This document shows positions 34,246-48,359 of a stretch of DNA of 64,000 nucleotides, piece by piece. Within the stretch, counting starts at the first letter, position 1. Every line of letters begins with the position of its first letter. Below the pieces are notes generated by a model that worked only from the letters and a program-made list of their open reading frames with translations, ran no database searches and was not told where the DNA came from. This stretch comes from Triops longicaudatus. Taxonomy: Eukaryota > Arthropoda > Branchiopoda > Notostraca > Triopsidae. The DNA lies in the NCBI GenBank assembly GCA_022885665.1, contig JAGQDJ010000073.1, forward strand, positions 1 through 64,000, written 5' to 3'. The position numbers and the translations under genes were made by a program.

Positions 34246-37137
34246 GAATTGGAAACATGAAACCTTTCAAAAAGAGAAAAGACCACAACAAATTAGTCAG
34301 ACACAAGCAAAAATACAGCCAAAATAGTACCCAAAAAAGTAACGAAGTTGCAGAACTAGCGATCGATCAATAATATATCGAGATGAATGGATTGATGGAG
34401 ATGAACGTGCTTGTTTTACTAAGTGCTGCAAATTAAATGTATGAACTTGCTTAATGCTCGCATGTTTGAAATCTAGTTCATCTACCTAAATGTAACTGCA
34501 ACTCAAATTTAAAAGAAGTTTTGTTTTAAAACCCCACGCTAAAGTTTCTTCGTATGCCAAAACTCCTTAAAGGCAGCATGCCATATCCGTGCTATTTGCC
34601 TTCTTTTTTCCTTAACGTCCATGATCAGCGTTACAAGTTTCGCAACATCTGCCAGTCCTTTTGCATCTACATTTACAAACGCAAAGATTTTTGGCAGCTG
34701 TGTCCGTCCTTTGCTCTTACCACAAGATACGCAGCTCTTGTCTCTCGTCTTCCTTCATTTGTCGACGCGTGGCTCGACTTTGTGTCAGTCGTACCAACAA
34801 AATCCCTTTCTTATGAAAACAGCGTCAACATGCTTATGAGTCTCTTTAGTTTCGACATTGTCAGTTTAAGCTTAAAATGGATGAGTAACGCAACGTTTTT
34901 TTATCTAACAAAAAAGTTTTGTTGCATTTATTACCTAACTTAAGGAGAAAGTGGTTTTATAGTCCGCAGTTAAGGAATAATAAAAGACACACACGACAGT
35001 CACGTGCTACGCTGCACATAACAGCGACTCGGCTGGAAGATAACGTCGAGGTACTGGTCCAACACAAGACAATACCCTACTTTGTCAGTCCGACTGAAAA
35101 AGCCACGCTTTGGTCTGTATTAGCAGCCAATGGGAATACAAGGACGTGTTATAAGCATACAGTACCAGAAACCGTTATCACTACTCACAATGGGCGCTAG
35201 CCTAAGAATCCGGAGGAAATTTTACCAAGACGGCTGAGCTAAAGGACTCTGCGACCGACCCTCTGGACCCGAAGGGGTTGGACTAAGTAGCGTCTACGAA
35301 GACCAAGTGATGTATGCGTGTTCGTAGTCGTATTTCAGCAACGGAGTGTTACGACATTGCACACACAAACGCCGAAGCGAGCCGAATTAAAACAAGTTCC
35401 CTCCAAAAAGTAGAATAACTGAACAGTTTGGGTTGCTCAAGACAAGTTATCGCTGTTGCTAGGGCACTGGAGGCCAGAGAAAGCAGCGATTCAGCCCAAA
35501 CTCGACGCACTTACTAGGGCCACGCACCAACAACGACAGTCCGATTCCTACTTACTCACCAGCACGTTGCGTTGCCAGTTTGGGGCACAGCTTCTGAGCT
35601 TGGGAAAGGGCTGTATTATTACTTGAAGGGGAGGGTAGCTATTTCGCGAAAAAAAAGTCACAGTTTTTCACACCAGAGTTTGTAGCGTTGTGTTTTCTGA
35701 CACTGTCGAGTTACGAAAGAAGGTTGCCACCTTAATTTCCAATTCACCAATCTCTTTGCTATCTTTTGCATGCGAGCCCTGACGTCACATCTCGCCTGGC
35801 CATCAACTCGCCCACCAGCACAGAAAAGTGCACCGAGTACGCTCTTTGTGTCTAAAAAAACTTCAACTTTTCCCGCACGTGTAATGGCTTTCGTCCCACT
35901 GCATTGGCCACTCGCATTGTAATTCGCCAAATATCCGCGTTCTTTTTATTATCCTGTCTTTTCGCTTGTCAGCCAGCAACAAGGTGTGATAGGCTGCCCT
36001 CCTAACTGATTATACGTACTAACACGGCTAACATAACTCTTTAGTCCAAAGTTCTAATTTGGCACGACACAAAAACGCACCGAAGGTCAACGAGTTTTTT
36101 TTACTCATCAATACCTTATTTTAACCCTCTTTTATTTTCAAACCGTTTTACTCCTTTTTTAAGGAAATCACCATCCTTAAAAAAGATGGCGATTCTTTAA
36201 AAAAAGTCAGTATACCTTTGCCAAACTTTTTCAACAACCGTAAAAAGCTCTGTAACAGAAACCCCTAAAACTTTTAAGACTGGCCATATCTCGGTTCCTT
36301 CGTTATAAAACGCATTCCGTAATGTGAACCTTCCCGACTATTCATAAAAATCCTCCAGCTTAACTCTCCTTTGGGCCTTTTACGTGCAGCTCGTTGCTCA
36401 ACCACTCAGTGATCTCACATAGCGAATGGTACTCAAGAATGCGAGGCGAGGTTTAAAAACGTTTCGTAATTCAGAACCCTTGCCCAAACTAACCCATAAA
36501 AAACGAGTCCAAAGCCATCTGGCGGCCGCTAGTCGACGTATCCGTTTTTACGACTTTCATTGTTGCCGCATAGGTAGTTATTACGGTCTCATTTTAGCTC
36601 CTCCTGGGCTACTTTTTCGCTTTTATATATACACTAGAGCACAACTGATTCGTATTTGTACGAAAGAAGAAATCTATTCGCAAAATGCACAGCGCAAGAG
36701 TGTGTAGTAGCGATTGTGCAACTAGCACACGTACACATACTTGGCGGGGTATATCTTTTCCTGTGTGCTCTTTTGTCATCTCGCGACTTCAAGGATTTTT
36801 GGCAATAAGTTTTAAACACAAAATTGCTGTTTGCAGACGAAGGACGTCTTTTTCTGATTGTTTCCTTGCCAATGGAACGGAACCAATTTTGGACAGAAAA
36901 AGTCCCACGTGTGAAAAGGTTATTGTGCTTATTCATGAACCGTCGCTGTTTTTTGTCGGTAATTTCATCATCTTACCTGCTGCATTACAAGTCGCCCCCG
37001 AAGTTTGTCCCATCTTTCTTTCCTGTTCTGTCTATTAACTAGCTCCAAACATGCAACAACTGGCTTCTTCCCTTCATTTGCCACTACCGGTTGCCAACTG
37101 CGAGTTTTCGTTTCGTAACCGAGGTAAGAGAAAGAGA

Positions 37138-37213
<76 letters not shown>

Positions 37214-37990
37214 CGTCTATTTCGCACGACTAGATTTGTTCCGTTCATTTTATTCTGCAACATTTATTCCGAGCAGAAAGAAACAAAATCACTCAAAGAC
37301 AATGACCGGAGAATTTAATAATTCCAAAAACTTTTACTTCTCTTAACATGACCTAGGAACCTATAAAAGAACCTTAAAAACGTCTTTAAAAGACATCCCA
37401 TTTTTAACGTAATTTTCTTTTATCCTACTAACCAGCTTTTCCTGTGTCTTCCATTTCTTTCTCGTTTTCGTACATTGTATGGCTATAAGCGAATTTAAGG
37501 CCTTCCTCCCTTTCGGATACAATTTGCGTTTATGATAGCTCGTAATCACACAGTAATTTGTATCGTACAACCCATCATAACGCACCCTCGAACATACTAA
37601 AGCAGGATCTCACAATAACAGTTTTTTATAAGGAACTACATTTAACAGCAGACAAAGTTTCGTGATACAGATGTAAGTATGATATAACGAACTTCGGATA
37701 CACCGATCAATTGATCTGCCCGTCAATTAGTTCGTTAAAACGGCATTTGTATTACTGTATAAACTATTTATAACGAACTCTTTTACAATGAACTATTGTA
37801 TATAATAGATATATCTTAAAGTCTCGAGTTGAATTAATGCAAAAAACATTTTATATAGCGAACTTCGGGTATATAAAAAAATAGTAATACAGGATCCGTT
37901 ATAGCGAGATTACTCTATTTCTGATATAACGAATTTTTATATATAATTTATTTTGCATGTCCATCAGGAAGTTCGCAATGGCCAGATTTT
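34246..37990. other. Upstream of DM exons; no supported gene
   Basis: About 3.7 kb. Around 34560-34800, antisense open frames exist on both strands; the minus one reads SCVSCGKSKGR and VKEKRRQIARIWHAAFKEFW but matches no family I know. A GC-richer stretch at 35,000-36,000 holds only short ORFs. The GA microsatellite is listed separately. Confidence 0.4.
37125..37213. repeat. (GA)n microsatellite
   Basis: About 90 bp of GA dinucleotides with a few GAAA interruptions at the edges. It produces Arg-Glu repeat ORFs that are not genes. Confidence 0.97.
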
Positions 37991-37994
37991 ACTA

Positions 37995-38119
37995 CAGTAG
38001 AACCTCGCTATAACGAACATGTCAGCTACATTGGATGGTAAATTTTCGTCTGACTTCACGAACTTCGAATGATCGAATAGTAATTTGTTCTCCAGGGGTT
38101 CGTTGTAACGAGATTCTAG
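37995..38119. mobile_element. pogo/Tigger-like MITE
   Basis: The left end CAGTAGAACCTCGCTATAAC is matched in inverted orientation by the right end (reverse complement CTAGAATCTCGTTACAACGA). It is flanked by TA on both sides, the target of Tc1/mariner-type elements. The 125-bp element has no coding capacity. Confidence 0.7.
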
Positions 38120-38169
38120 TATAATAAATATTCAAAAATAATAAAAGATTTTATGTTTTTTCTTTTTTT

Positions 38170-38330
38170 TATTTAACTTTCTTCTTTTTAGCTTTCATTT
38201 ACTACACAACTATGGCAGGTTTTATAACTTTTTTAACTTTTTTTTTTTTCGGGGGGGGGGGNGGGGGTAACTTATCAGCTTTTGTATACTACATAACTAT
38301 TGTTGGTTTTATATCTTTTCTCCTTTTCTT
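38170..38330. repeat. Duplicated segment around a poly-G run with one N
   Basis: AGCTTTCATTTACTACACAA and AGCTTTTGTATACTACATAA head two diverged copies of about 50 bp on either side of a G homopolymer (38251-38267). Base 38262 is N, so the homopolymer length is not reliable. Confidence 0.7.
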
Positions 38331-39225
38331 CCGCCCTAACACAAGTTATGCTTATGGTAGGTCATAGAAACTTAACGGCCCAGAGTCTCCGTGGTTAATG
38401 GTCGTACTACTCGGTGTGGTAATAGTTAAACCTCGACATAAAAACGCTGCTTAAAATTTTCAATAGCCTATGCTGGTTGGTTTTAAAATTGTGAAAGCAT
38501 ACACAAGTCGTTTTAAATAAAATTTAAGTAAATTTGAAGTTAATTAAATTGATTTTAAAACGTGAAAAGTAATACAAATTAAATTAATTTTAAGATTAAA
38601 AAAATCAAAGTAAGATAGATTATGAACTTTTAAGTTAGCTCCAGTTCAAAGTATCAAATATCGTTACAAACGTTTCGAATATCGTTACAAATGAAAATAC
38701 TTAATCTTGTCTTTTGCCCGGATTACGCAGCAGTTAAGCAGTCTTCAATAACTGTAACTTTCGATGGCCTACGATGGTTGCAATTAAAAAAAAAACGAAA
38801 TTCAAAACAGTTTTAATAACAGAATTTAAACAATTTCCAATGTTAAAATGTAGTCAATTTAGATTAATTTTAGCATTTTAAAGAAACTAAGGACATAATT
38901 ATTTCGAGTTTCCAATTTATTTTAGATTTTTAAAAATATAACTTCAAGAGCTCTACTGAACTTTTTAAAGAGGGCGCTCTCGTATAATTGGCTTTAACTA
39001 TAATATTCTGAATTTAGCTTATTACAAGGCGGTCACTGAATTACAGCTAATATCGTTATAATGAACCTGTTTATAACAAGATTTCGGCTCAAGTACAATG
39101 ACTTTTAAGTTCCGAACTATGTAAATATATAGGTATTTAAACGCAATTTAGAAAAAGCTTCTGATATAACAGTTCTTTCTGTTCCGAATGAGTTCATCAC
39201 AATGAAATTCTACTGTCTTTAAAAT

Positions 39226-42200
39226 TTTGAAAGAATGCCAAAACATTAACAACTAGCACGTGTTTCTACCGAACACGTTTCTAGTTCACGTACGTAATTA
39301 TTTGCACGAGTTTTGCAACTTCTGGAAAACGAATAAAGCAGACACATTGATGCCTCGAACTGCGCGGAAAACTGTTGCTGTGATTTATTAATAAGGGAAT
39401 CCTAGCAAAACGTTGTCTCTAAGGTTGCCCATAAACGATGACCTTACGTTTCTGTTTCGCCGAACTCGTCCCTAAAACATATTGTCCAGGGACAAAGCAT
39501 AGGCCTCATTTGCATACCAATCCCAGCTTATACCATTAGATTAACTCAATTCGGTAAATTATCTCTAGAAAATCGATGAAATTTTAGAAGTTACTGAATT
39601 TACGTCAAAGTTATTAAAAATCCACCAAAATTAAATTCGTTTTAATGAATTAAATTTGCCTAGAATTGTTCACGACTTTTTCTGATTAAAAAAAAGTTGC
39701 TCCGGTTTATGAAGACACGATCTAGCGCGGCACCGGTGGCCAATTAAAGGCAAGGGAAAGGATTGGTAACAAAAAAGCGCAAGGAAAATGCGTCTATAAA
39801 TTGACAGCGAGATATGACATCCAAAATAGAGCCAAGGTGGCAATTAGCAAGATTGTACTTGCGAAAGAAACTTGCTAGATCATGCAAAGATTCCTTAACG
39901 CTCTCCTTTGGGAATCAAGAAGGAAACTTTTGTTCTGTCACGAATTAAGAGAAACTTTTGAATTAGTGCGAGATTACAAAACGTTGCTTCGTTTTGGGAA
40001 GACGCGAGGCTAAAGAGCTAAGCAACAGTCAGAGAGCCGTTTTCAATTTCACGTAAGTTGAGCGTGTTGGGCAGACGCGTATTACAGAAACAGGAGATGT
40101 ATGCTAATTAAGTCTGAAGCACGCAATAGAGGATAGAACAAGCGTAGTGGTAATTATATGGTAGCTTACCTGTGGGCTGTCAGCGGGTGAAACATTCCTT
40201 CGTGTAAGAAGTTCAACAAGAGTTAGTCAAAGGAACAATATTTTTCGCCTTGTGCAAGAGTAAATCGCGACACACTGGAACTGCCAACGCCAATGTAATG
40301 CCCAAGCATGCAAAAGTTCCGTCTGTTTACAGCGATGCGAGCGCAACCAGCGGTTAGCAACACCAAGCCAGTGGCCTTGGAACGACCCATAGGGACCCAG
40401 TTTCTCTTGAGACCAAGATGGCGAGACAAAGAGCTAATTTGCATGGCAAGGAGAACGCCATATTGACCCTAATGAAGAGGGCAAACCGAAGATGGCAGCA
40501 AGGGTTACGCGGGCTGTAGAAAACGAACATTGCGGAACACATGTGCCTCCCAAAGGCATGACTTTTCAGGAGCCCTGCTACCTACCCTAAAGCTGACGAA
40601 AGCGGTTGCCTTATGGTCGAAGCTTATAGGAATGGCTACCTGGAGCGCTACTGTTCGAGCACATGTTCGAGCATCAGTGGTGAAAACAAAAACAAGGGAG
40701 GTATTATTACTATACTATTATTCCGTTCCTAAATACGTCTGAGTTTATCATTTGTCTGAGTCCGATATTAATGAATTTCGTTATTCCTTCACAGATTTGC
40801 TTCATTTGCCGACAAGATTTAAGCGTTTGTATGGTGGAAAATGTATTTTGCTTGTATTTGGTTGTTTCGACCATATAAAGGAGTGTTTATTCCTTATTCA
40901 CATGCTTTGTGTCTGAATTATTTCATCATCAGCAACTAGATCAGTCTGTGCTAAGAATATTTATAAGTCTCGTAACATTTTGTTTTAGATCCGCCATTCA
41001 CTCCGAACTTGATGGTCCGTACTGTCTTAATTAAAATGAAGCTTGGAGACAGTAATCTTAAGCATTTACGTCCTATTTTTGATGCTTTTTGTAGAGAATT
41101 CCCTCGGTGTAGCTGTTAACTAGCCACGATGACGTAGCCGAAAACTCGCTGCAAGTTTGCATTCCACCGCATTTATCAGAAGAATCCGAACTAAAGTGCT
41201 AAATTTGAATAAATCAGAACTAACATGCTATGCTGTTAGTGATAACGAGACATGCATTTAAAAGCTTGCCATAGTCATTATTTAAGTACTGTATTGAAGA
41301 ACAAAATACAGAAGATTCTCACGTTCCATAATTGATTTTCATTTCCGGACTTAGTATTAAAAACCATGAAAAGCAAGTTATTGATAATTGCCAAACCACA
41401 CTTGACAGAGATAAGCGCCTTGATGGAAAAAATCTCCAAGCCTACCCAAAAATAATTAAATAAAACATCATAGGTAAGCGTGCCCTGGTGTACATCTGCA
41501 CCTGTTCGGATGAATAACATGAACGAATACACGTCTTTACAAAATTAGCAAATTAGCCTATGTAAATTAAAGAGGTAAATTTTGTAGAGAAATTCTACCA
41601 TTAGGTTTGTTTACATGATGTGCTGGGTTGATTAAGCCTAGGATAAGATTTCTTTACCAAAAATTTTCATGTTTTAATCAACATAAGCTAATTGTTTTTG
41701 TAACAGACGTGTATTTGCTCGTGTTACTCAGCTAAATATTTACAGATGAACACCAATATGTGCTTTCATACCTTGTTTTACATATGTATGGTAGGGTTGG
41801 GTATTTTTTCCATCTCATGAACATGTTATTCAAAGCGCTTAGCTGTTTAAGTGTTGTCTAACAATTATCAATAATTTCGTGGCTTTGAAGTAATACGAGT
41901 CTGGACATGAAAGTCAGTCAAAGAACGTGCGAATCTTCTGTATTTGTTTGTGCTTAACGGCCAGCGTTTCGGAGCGGACGGCTTGGCAGTTATGATTTTT
42001 CATACTTCCTGTGCGAAATTTTGTCCATTGTGCTGGAAAGGTATTAAGAGGACCAGAATTGGCACATAAACGCTAGAAAATTTTTACGACCTACACGTCC
42101 GTAACGAGACTGTTCAAGGCATTAGCGGGATTATTCTGAACAAAAAAGCGCCCGTTTTGGTTTTTCTTGTATATTTCGGCTGATGTGTAATAAAAGCGAA

Positions 42201-45200
42201 AAATAAGTTTTCCTTTTTAGGAAACCGTATAGAAACAAGAAAGCTAAGCGATAAATAAAAGGGCTGAATTAATGTGAAAGCAAAAATTAAGTTCATAGTT
42301 ATGCCACAAATTCATTTTAGTTTGTTAAAATTATTATACTTCGTCATAATTCGAAAAAAAAATCCTTACCATTGGTCTAATTCAACCACGTATCGACGAC
42401 GCCTTAATCAATCTGCGAAGGAAATTTGCTTGGCAACGACACTTTCACGTGATGAAAGTTTCGCGTGACGTGAGTTGTAGAGTTTGGGTAAAAAAAAAAA
42501 ATAAAAATAACAATCCATTGTTACGCGCAGATTGGTTATTTTGCTGCAATGGTAATTTCCATGCTAACGTACAGGATGTAACAAGCTTAGCCACCACCGG
42601 AAATTGCATTTGTACGTGTAATACACCTAATTACGTGAAATATGCGCTTGACTTCTGAAAACTTTTTTTCGTTAAAACTTATGACCATTGTAACTGTAAT
42701 GGAAATGACTCCCTAATCAGGGTTACGTGACAACTAGGTCGCTTAGGTTAAAACGGATTAACTGCGATGAATTAATTTTATTTTTATTCAATTTTCATAT
42801 TTTTTACTTTTACTTTAAAATATCGTTATAACGACTTTTAACTTATAACTTTTATAACCAACTGTTTAGAAGAACGGTTGTTTGGTCATAATTATGCAAT
42901 TGTACTAAAAGGTAATTTTTTAAAACGAATTTTGGATACTTCGTACATTCTCGTGTTTTAGGAAGGTTCGTTACAATTCGTTACAGTTTGTTATAGTTTG
43001 TTATATAGTATATTGTATTATCCTTAGTAAAACTTTTCTTGTGCCTTACTATGTTGGAACACATCGTAGTTTTGAGTTTTAACCCTTTTTATTATGTATT
43101 TGAATTCTACAATGTTCTTTTCATTTATTTACGTTGATTCATATACTTTGTATAAAGCTTTTGGTGAGTTTGGGGTAACAAAGTAGCCTAGCCTGACTGA
43201 GTATCAAAGGACCTAGTTATCCAAAGAAAAGGAAACGTGTAGGATGACTGCAAAGAGACACGACATGAGAATTCGCAAAAAGCGCAACGAATAATGTATA
43301 GAAATGTTAAGAAATAAAGTTTGCATGTATTCAGGGTGTGAAGCTTTCTTGTATTCAATGCGACACTGTTTTGCAACACAAGCCACGCAAGTACTAAAAC
43401 GATTAAGATTTCGGAAGAAAAGGCTCTATGTCATGATTCTCACGCCAGGTTAACGTCCCGAATATGTACCAACGATCTAGGAAACATTCATATATAGCTG
43501 AAGAAAGGAAAATGTACAAGTTATATGTAAACAAAACACAAAAACAACAAAAAGTTTTCTTTCATAAGCAAGCTGCAGTAGATTTAATTCAATTAATAAT
43601 TGAAGTAATCGCTTGAAATAAATTGATAGTAATCAGTAGCACATAGATTCTCGCTGTAACGAATCCTTTCAAGTGTTTCAGTCGGTATAGTAAAAATGTT
43701 AAAGGATGCGGGCCTAAATCTTACTGTTGATCTTTTTTTCGAATAAGACCTAAATAATTCCAGTGTTTTTTCAAATCTATGTATACCTTGACCTTAAAGT
43801 GTTGCTGACAGTTACTATACAGATAGTACGTACCCTGTTGCACCCGAGGGAAGAGTAAGTGCAAAGTACGTTCCATTCCGTTCGAAAATGTTATTCAATC
43901 CGCGTTTGCCAATGCAACGCATAAGATAAACACGTAACATACGTGTATCTTGTCTTGTACTCAAAAACATTTCGCACATTTGGGGTCGTTCTGAACGCAA
44001 AGTTGAAGGCCAAGTCCGTAATTTTGAAATATATGCCAACATGGGTGAAATTAATCCATAACATCCATTTTTTATCTTCTATTTCATCTTTCAAGAAAAA
44101 AAAAGTTGAACGGATATTTAACTATAGTACGACTGTGATTACGACGCATACAAATAATGCGAATGCTTAGCATAAGTCTTTAGTTAAATGCGAAGATTCG
44201 TCATTTTAAGTAGCATTGAAGCCAGCTAAAATGACTTAGGACAATGCAATGGACAGTTGTCCTCTATTGTAGTAAAAAAAAAAGTACCTTTATACCTCGT
44301 TTGTACTTTTTCTACTTTTGTTAAACTCAAGCAACGTAATGTTGTGTGACATTGATAGTAAGTGACATTGATTTGTTAAAGCAAGAAGATCTAGGTACAT
44401 AACACCGGATTTACTGTAAACAGGTTAGATTCTGTGAGTTTTTATATTCTATTTTTTTTTTTAGAGAAATTCGTCTTTTCGTGTTTCGGTTATCGACTCC
44501 TTTTGAAAGTCACGCAACTTTTTTTTAGCTCTTTCTTTCTGAAACTAAAAGTCCAAGTTTGGGAATGCATTTGAACCGTAACGTGTGCAGATCCTGGCCA
44601 GCGGTGACATAAATAGCGAAAGAGACAGTTGCAGGTGATATTGCGGAACGGAGAGAAGAAAAGGTGAATTGCGAACTGTTTTTGCTGCGTCAAAAAACCC
44701 GTTTGTAACTTACATTTCAGGTAATTGTGATATAAGAATAAAACAAAAAAGGACCCCAAAAACGCTGCCTAGTTTTTACATTGTACTTTGACATTTTCGT
44801 GGTTGGCTCTATACTGCAAGATTGAAAACTCCGATTGTGCCATTTTTGGCAAAGAACTAGTCCCAAAACTTGGAAGGTTTCAAGTTTTAGTAGACAGGAG
44901 AATGCTAGAAGAATCCGAACTCTTTTTTTTTCTTTTTGCCAGGGCCGCTCCAAGGGCTAATTTATAACGTACTCCGACAAGTTTTATTTTTGAAAGGTGG
45001 CAGAAATTTTTTTTCAAATTTTATTTGTCCTAGAAAAACGATAAACGCAAAAAAACGACAAAAAGCAAAAACGAATAAGTATTTCCCTGTTCACTGTTCC
45101 CTGTTCACTCAGAATTATTAATATTCCCTGTTCACTTGTTCACTCCCTGTTCACTAAGAATTACTAATACGTATTAACAATCGAAATTAGTATCATGCTC

Positions 45201-47554
45201 ACAAAGTTTCCCCCAAAAAAACGTCAGGAATTTTGTGTACATGGGCGTCTTAGTCTTCTAAAGACGGATTTTCTTTTTGAGTAATAGGAGCAAGATTAAT
45301 CTCCAATAATGTTACTGATGTTTCCTAGCGGATTACAAAGTTTGCGACTCATACATTGGCTTGAAGGACTCTTTATAAGTAGTAGTGATAAATTAGCTGA
45401 TACCAAAAGTTGGGTTAATGATATAGCGATATAGCTCTTAAGACTACTAATATTAGACGCTCAGGATTGGGCATCGAAAGAGCGGCTGGGTTTGTTACAG
45501 TTTCTGGCAGAGAACAGAGCGAGTAGTTGTGTGAGAGCTGGGGGTATTATTTATTTTTGTTATTTTGTGATCGTTATATAAGTAACGAGACTAGCCGGAC
45601 TAGATTCCCTGAAGCGGTGGGCTATTTTCAGGGGACTTAAGAGTCTGTTCACACTACTTTAAGATGGCTTTCGTAATGCGTATCCAAAGACAGTTTTTTT
45701 TATTTATTTGTCTACACACGAAGAGCCACTGGAGTCGCATCATGAACAATTATTAGCAAGCAACCGTTTCACAATATTCACGAATAAAAAATGTAACTAC
45801 TGTCCAAGAATATACTGCAAATGAAATAATGCCCACAGATATCGCTCTTGTATTTAATTAGAATGAACAACAATAAAATTAATCGTGAACTAGCAAAAGC
45901 AGTATCATTCTTAAATACAATTCATCTAAATATTTTTTTAAAAATAATAAATGACCGCGTGATAAGGAAATGTAGCAATAAATTGTGTCTTACGCCATCT
46001 ATTGGGACTTCTCTGTAACACATCGTGAAAAGCGCCTGGAAATCACAGAGGCGCTTAGTTTGTTCTTTCATTCCTAAAGATGTTTAATTTGTGCTTTTTA
46101 ACCATTGGAATTATTTAAATAACCGGTGTGTTTAACTCAGAAAGTGGAGTTTCGTAGAGTGAAAGCTTGTTAAATAATGGATGAAGTTTAAATAGGCTCT
46201 GTTCCGATGCGAATGACGGTCACGTTCCATTCGGTTATTCGTAGAACTGTTTTATGTACGCGGCGGCATAATCTGTCTGTGCCTACTTTGCCATGTTTTT
46301 GGCACCTTTTGAACGAAGTTGTACGTTGACTGTTTCTTAACTGCTTTTGCGGATTAAAAGTCGTAATTATTTATTTTTTTTTCAACCGTCTTTCATTCAA
46401 GTATGAATTAAAATAATTCAACACTGATTTTTACTTTTGTTGGCAATAAGTGGAATTTTCCACGAAGTGACAAAAGTGTGATTTTTCCAAAATTATTTCG
46501 CTGATGATTTGTGTGTTTTATTAATGTCTTCCAGAGAAGTAACTAGGGGCAAATAACTGCGAAGTCGTCCACGTAAATTTTGCGTGGTACTTGTCCCCGA
46601 AAGGAATCTGTATATAGTGATCATGAAGGTGTTGCTTTTTTGTGTACGTTTGCACGTTTTTGTATTATCTGATAAATACCAGTTGTCTGTAAAACATAGA
46701 TCTCTTTTAAGCGTTGATGTCATGCAAAAAGCTTTTGGATTTACTGACGACCTTGGTGGCCTCAGGGTTTCGCTTTTTCCATTGCGTTGACCACGTGTTA
46801 CTTCACACAACAATTATAGCTTATCACGTGATCTGCAAGGCTAAGTAAGTTTCATTTCAGAGTAAACGAGGGACGGGACAGTTGACACATCGGACAAAAC
46901 AAAAATCATTACTAATAAACTACATGAAGTGTACAACTGGAAAGATCGAGAAATGCATTTTTTATGTACAGATGACAGTTTTTATACCTGTCAGTTGAAA
47001 TTTCGTTTTTTTGTACCTCATGGAGAACTTGTCGGAATTGTAACGTGTTGAAGTATCGGTACGTAAAACTACAGCTACAAAAGTGAGTTTCTGCTCTGCA
47101 GCGTCGTCGAAATACGCATAACCACGTATGTCCGGTCAGAGGGCGTTACGAAAAGGATGTCTGATCCGTTATTGTTATTTTTGGTGAATACGAGCCAATG
47201 AGTGTTTCCCAATAATTCTTAAAGTCGCAAAAACCGAAGGACACGGGGTGAAAAGAAAAGTCTGACGTACTCGCATTGACGACCTCCAAGAGTTGTATTA
47301 TCGAAACAATAAAAATGCATAATCAATGTGTTACAGACAGAAATGTCATATTGTTCGCTCGTATGATCGACGCAGACAAGAAAAAAACCCTGCTCGTATC
47401 ACTTTTTTTTATCAATAAAACCCATGTACTGCATATGTCTACCACTTGTCTCGTGGACTACTGTGTGCATCAAATGCACGCATTTCTGTACGCGTTCTGC
47501 TAGCAGACACTCCACAGTTTGACTCGAGGTGCATTACAAAAAGGAAAGAAAATA
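39226..47554. other. Gene-poor intergenic region
   Basis: Over 8 kb of mostly AT-rich DNA. Only short, unconvincing ORFs are present on both strands. A slightly GC-richer patch at 40,200-40,700 has overlapping short frames but no recognised motif. A cluster of CCCTGTTCACT repeats lies at 45,086-45,162. No RNA gene was recognised. Confidence 0.5.
45086..45162. repeat. CCCTGTTCACT short direct repeats
   Basis: Four to five imperfect copies of CCCTGTTCACT with variable spacers, two of them followed by a shared AGAATTAYTAAT. Confidence 0.8.
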
Positions 47555-48359
47555 ATGAAAGTGCTGAAGAATCATCCCGAAATAATTACATTTGCAATTT
47601 GTTCTCGTAAGTACACACGTATTTTGTGATTTAGAATACTATAATTCGAACCTGAACTTCGAGGTAGAAGTAACGAAATTTTGGAAAAATCGGACAGAAA
47701 ATATCTCACTAAGCCTTTGCAGTTTTTCTGGTTACGAACGGCAGACATACTTTTCTGGAAAACTTCAAGTGCGTTTACAACAATGGCAGAGTTTCTGGCA
47801 TAGATTACATGATTCAACGTGTGGGCGGGGTTACCACCAAAGCTGTGGCTTTCAAAATGTCTGCCTTGCAATGTGGCGCTCTGTGCATAGCCAAAGGACC
47901 AACTTGCGTTTCTTACGGCTACAATGTTATTACACACCAATGTTTTCTTTACAACCTAACTGCACGGGTGACGGGAAGGCTGTGTGGACGGTGGATGGGT
48001 GACGCTCGCTATCGGCCTATGGCACTAGGCAGTACTTACATTACTTATGGAGGTAAGACGCAACAAACATTTTGCGTTTTAGAAAAAGGTATTGGAATGG
48101 TAAATTATTGGCAGGAACCAACAAAATTTTGATGGAGTGCATGTCTGGAGCGTGTGTCTCTGACTATTGGCCGATACGACCGCTATCTGCCGACAGTTGT
48201 TTCAACTTGTGTAATGGCGGACTCTACCCTTGTTTGATTTTCTTTGGCGTCACTTATTCATGTCAGAGTTGTATGCATACGAACAGCATGATTTGTGAGA
48301 CCGATCATCCCTTTTTAGCAAATAATTCTACTCGTGGTCTTTGCTCTCCTATTTATTAA
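47555..48359 (+). CDS. Small secreted cysteine-rich protein, paralogue 1
   Basis: Exons 47555-47606, 47723-48052 and 48115-48359 join to 208 aa. The N-terminus has a hydrophobic run (IITFAICSLFLV) that looks like a signal peptide. The mature part starts ENFKCVYNNGR and is Cys-rich: CGALCIAKGPTCVSYGYN, a following QCFLYN, then GRLCGRW, then exon 3 (ECMSGACVS, CFNLCNGG, CQSCMH). The C-x3-C-x6-C-x-S-[FY]-G-Y pattern with a later C-[FY] resembles PAN/apple-like modules, but this is only a resemblance. Its neighbour at 49.4 kb has the same exon phases and Cys layout. Function unknown; extracellular location inferred. Confidence 0.75.

Larger units (their letters stand above)
37660..39225. repeat. 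Degenerate ATAACGAAC-rich transposon debris
   Basis: Repeated partial matches to the pogo-like terminus, such as GATATAACGAACTTCGG near 37680 and TTATAACGAACTC near 37770, and an inverted end at about 39197-39219 (ATGAAATTCTACTG). Another partial terminus (GATTCTCGCTGTAACGAA) lies near 43648. This looks like nested or decayed copies of one family. Confidence 0.5.

Noticed and set aside
34251..34256. Upstream ATG giving MFPIHELGR, reminiscent of the Groucho MYP start
   Set aside because: It is in a different frame from the DM ORF, and its apparent donor phase does not fit the Groucho exon.
34554..34943. 129-aa plus ORF and its antisense open frame with a CVSC motif
   Set aside because: Neither strand gives a recognisable protein; insufficient evidence for a gene.
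37051..37318. Arg-Glu repeat ORFs
   Set aside because: Produced by the GA microsatellite.
46493..46813. 106-aa minus ORF with an antisense 68-aa plus ORF
   Set aside because: No motif, no splice context and open on both strands; likely chance.
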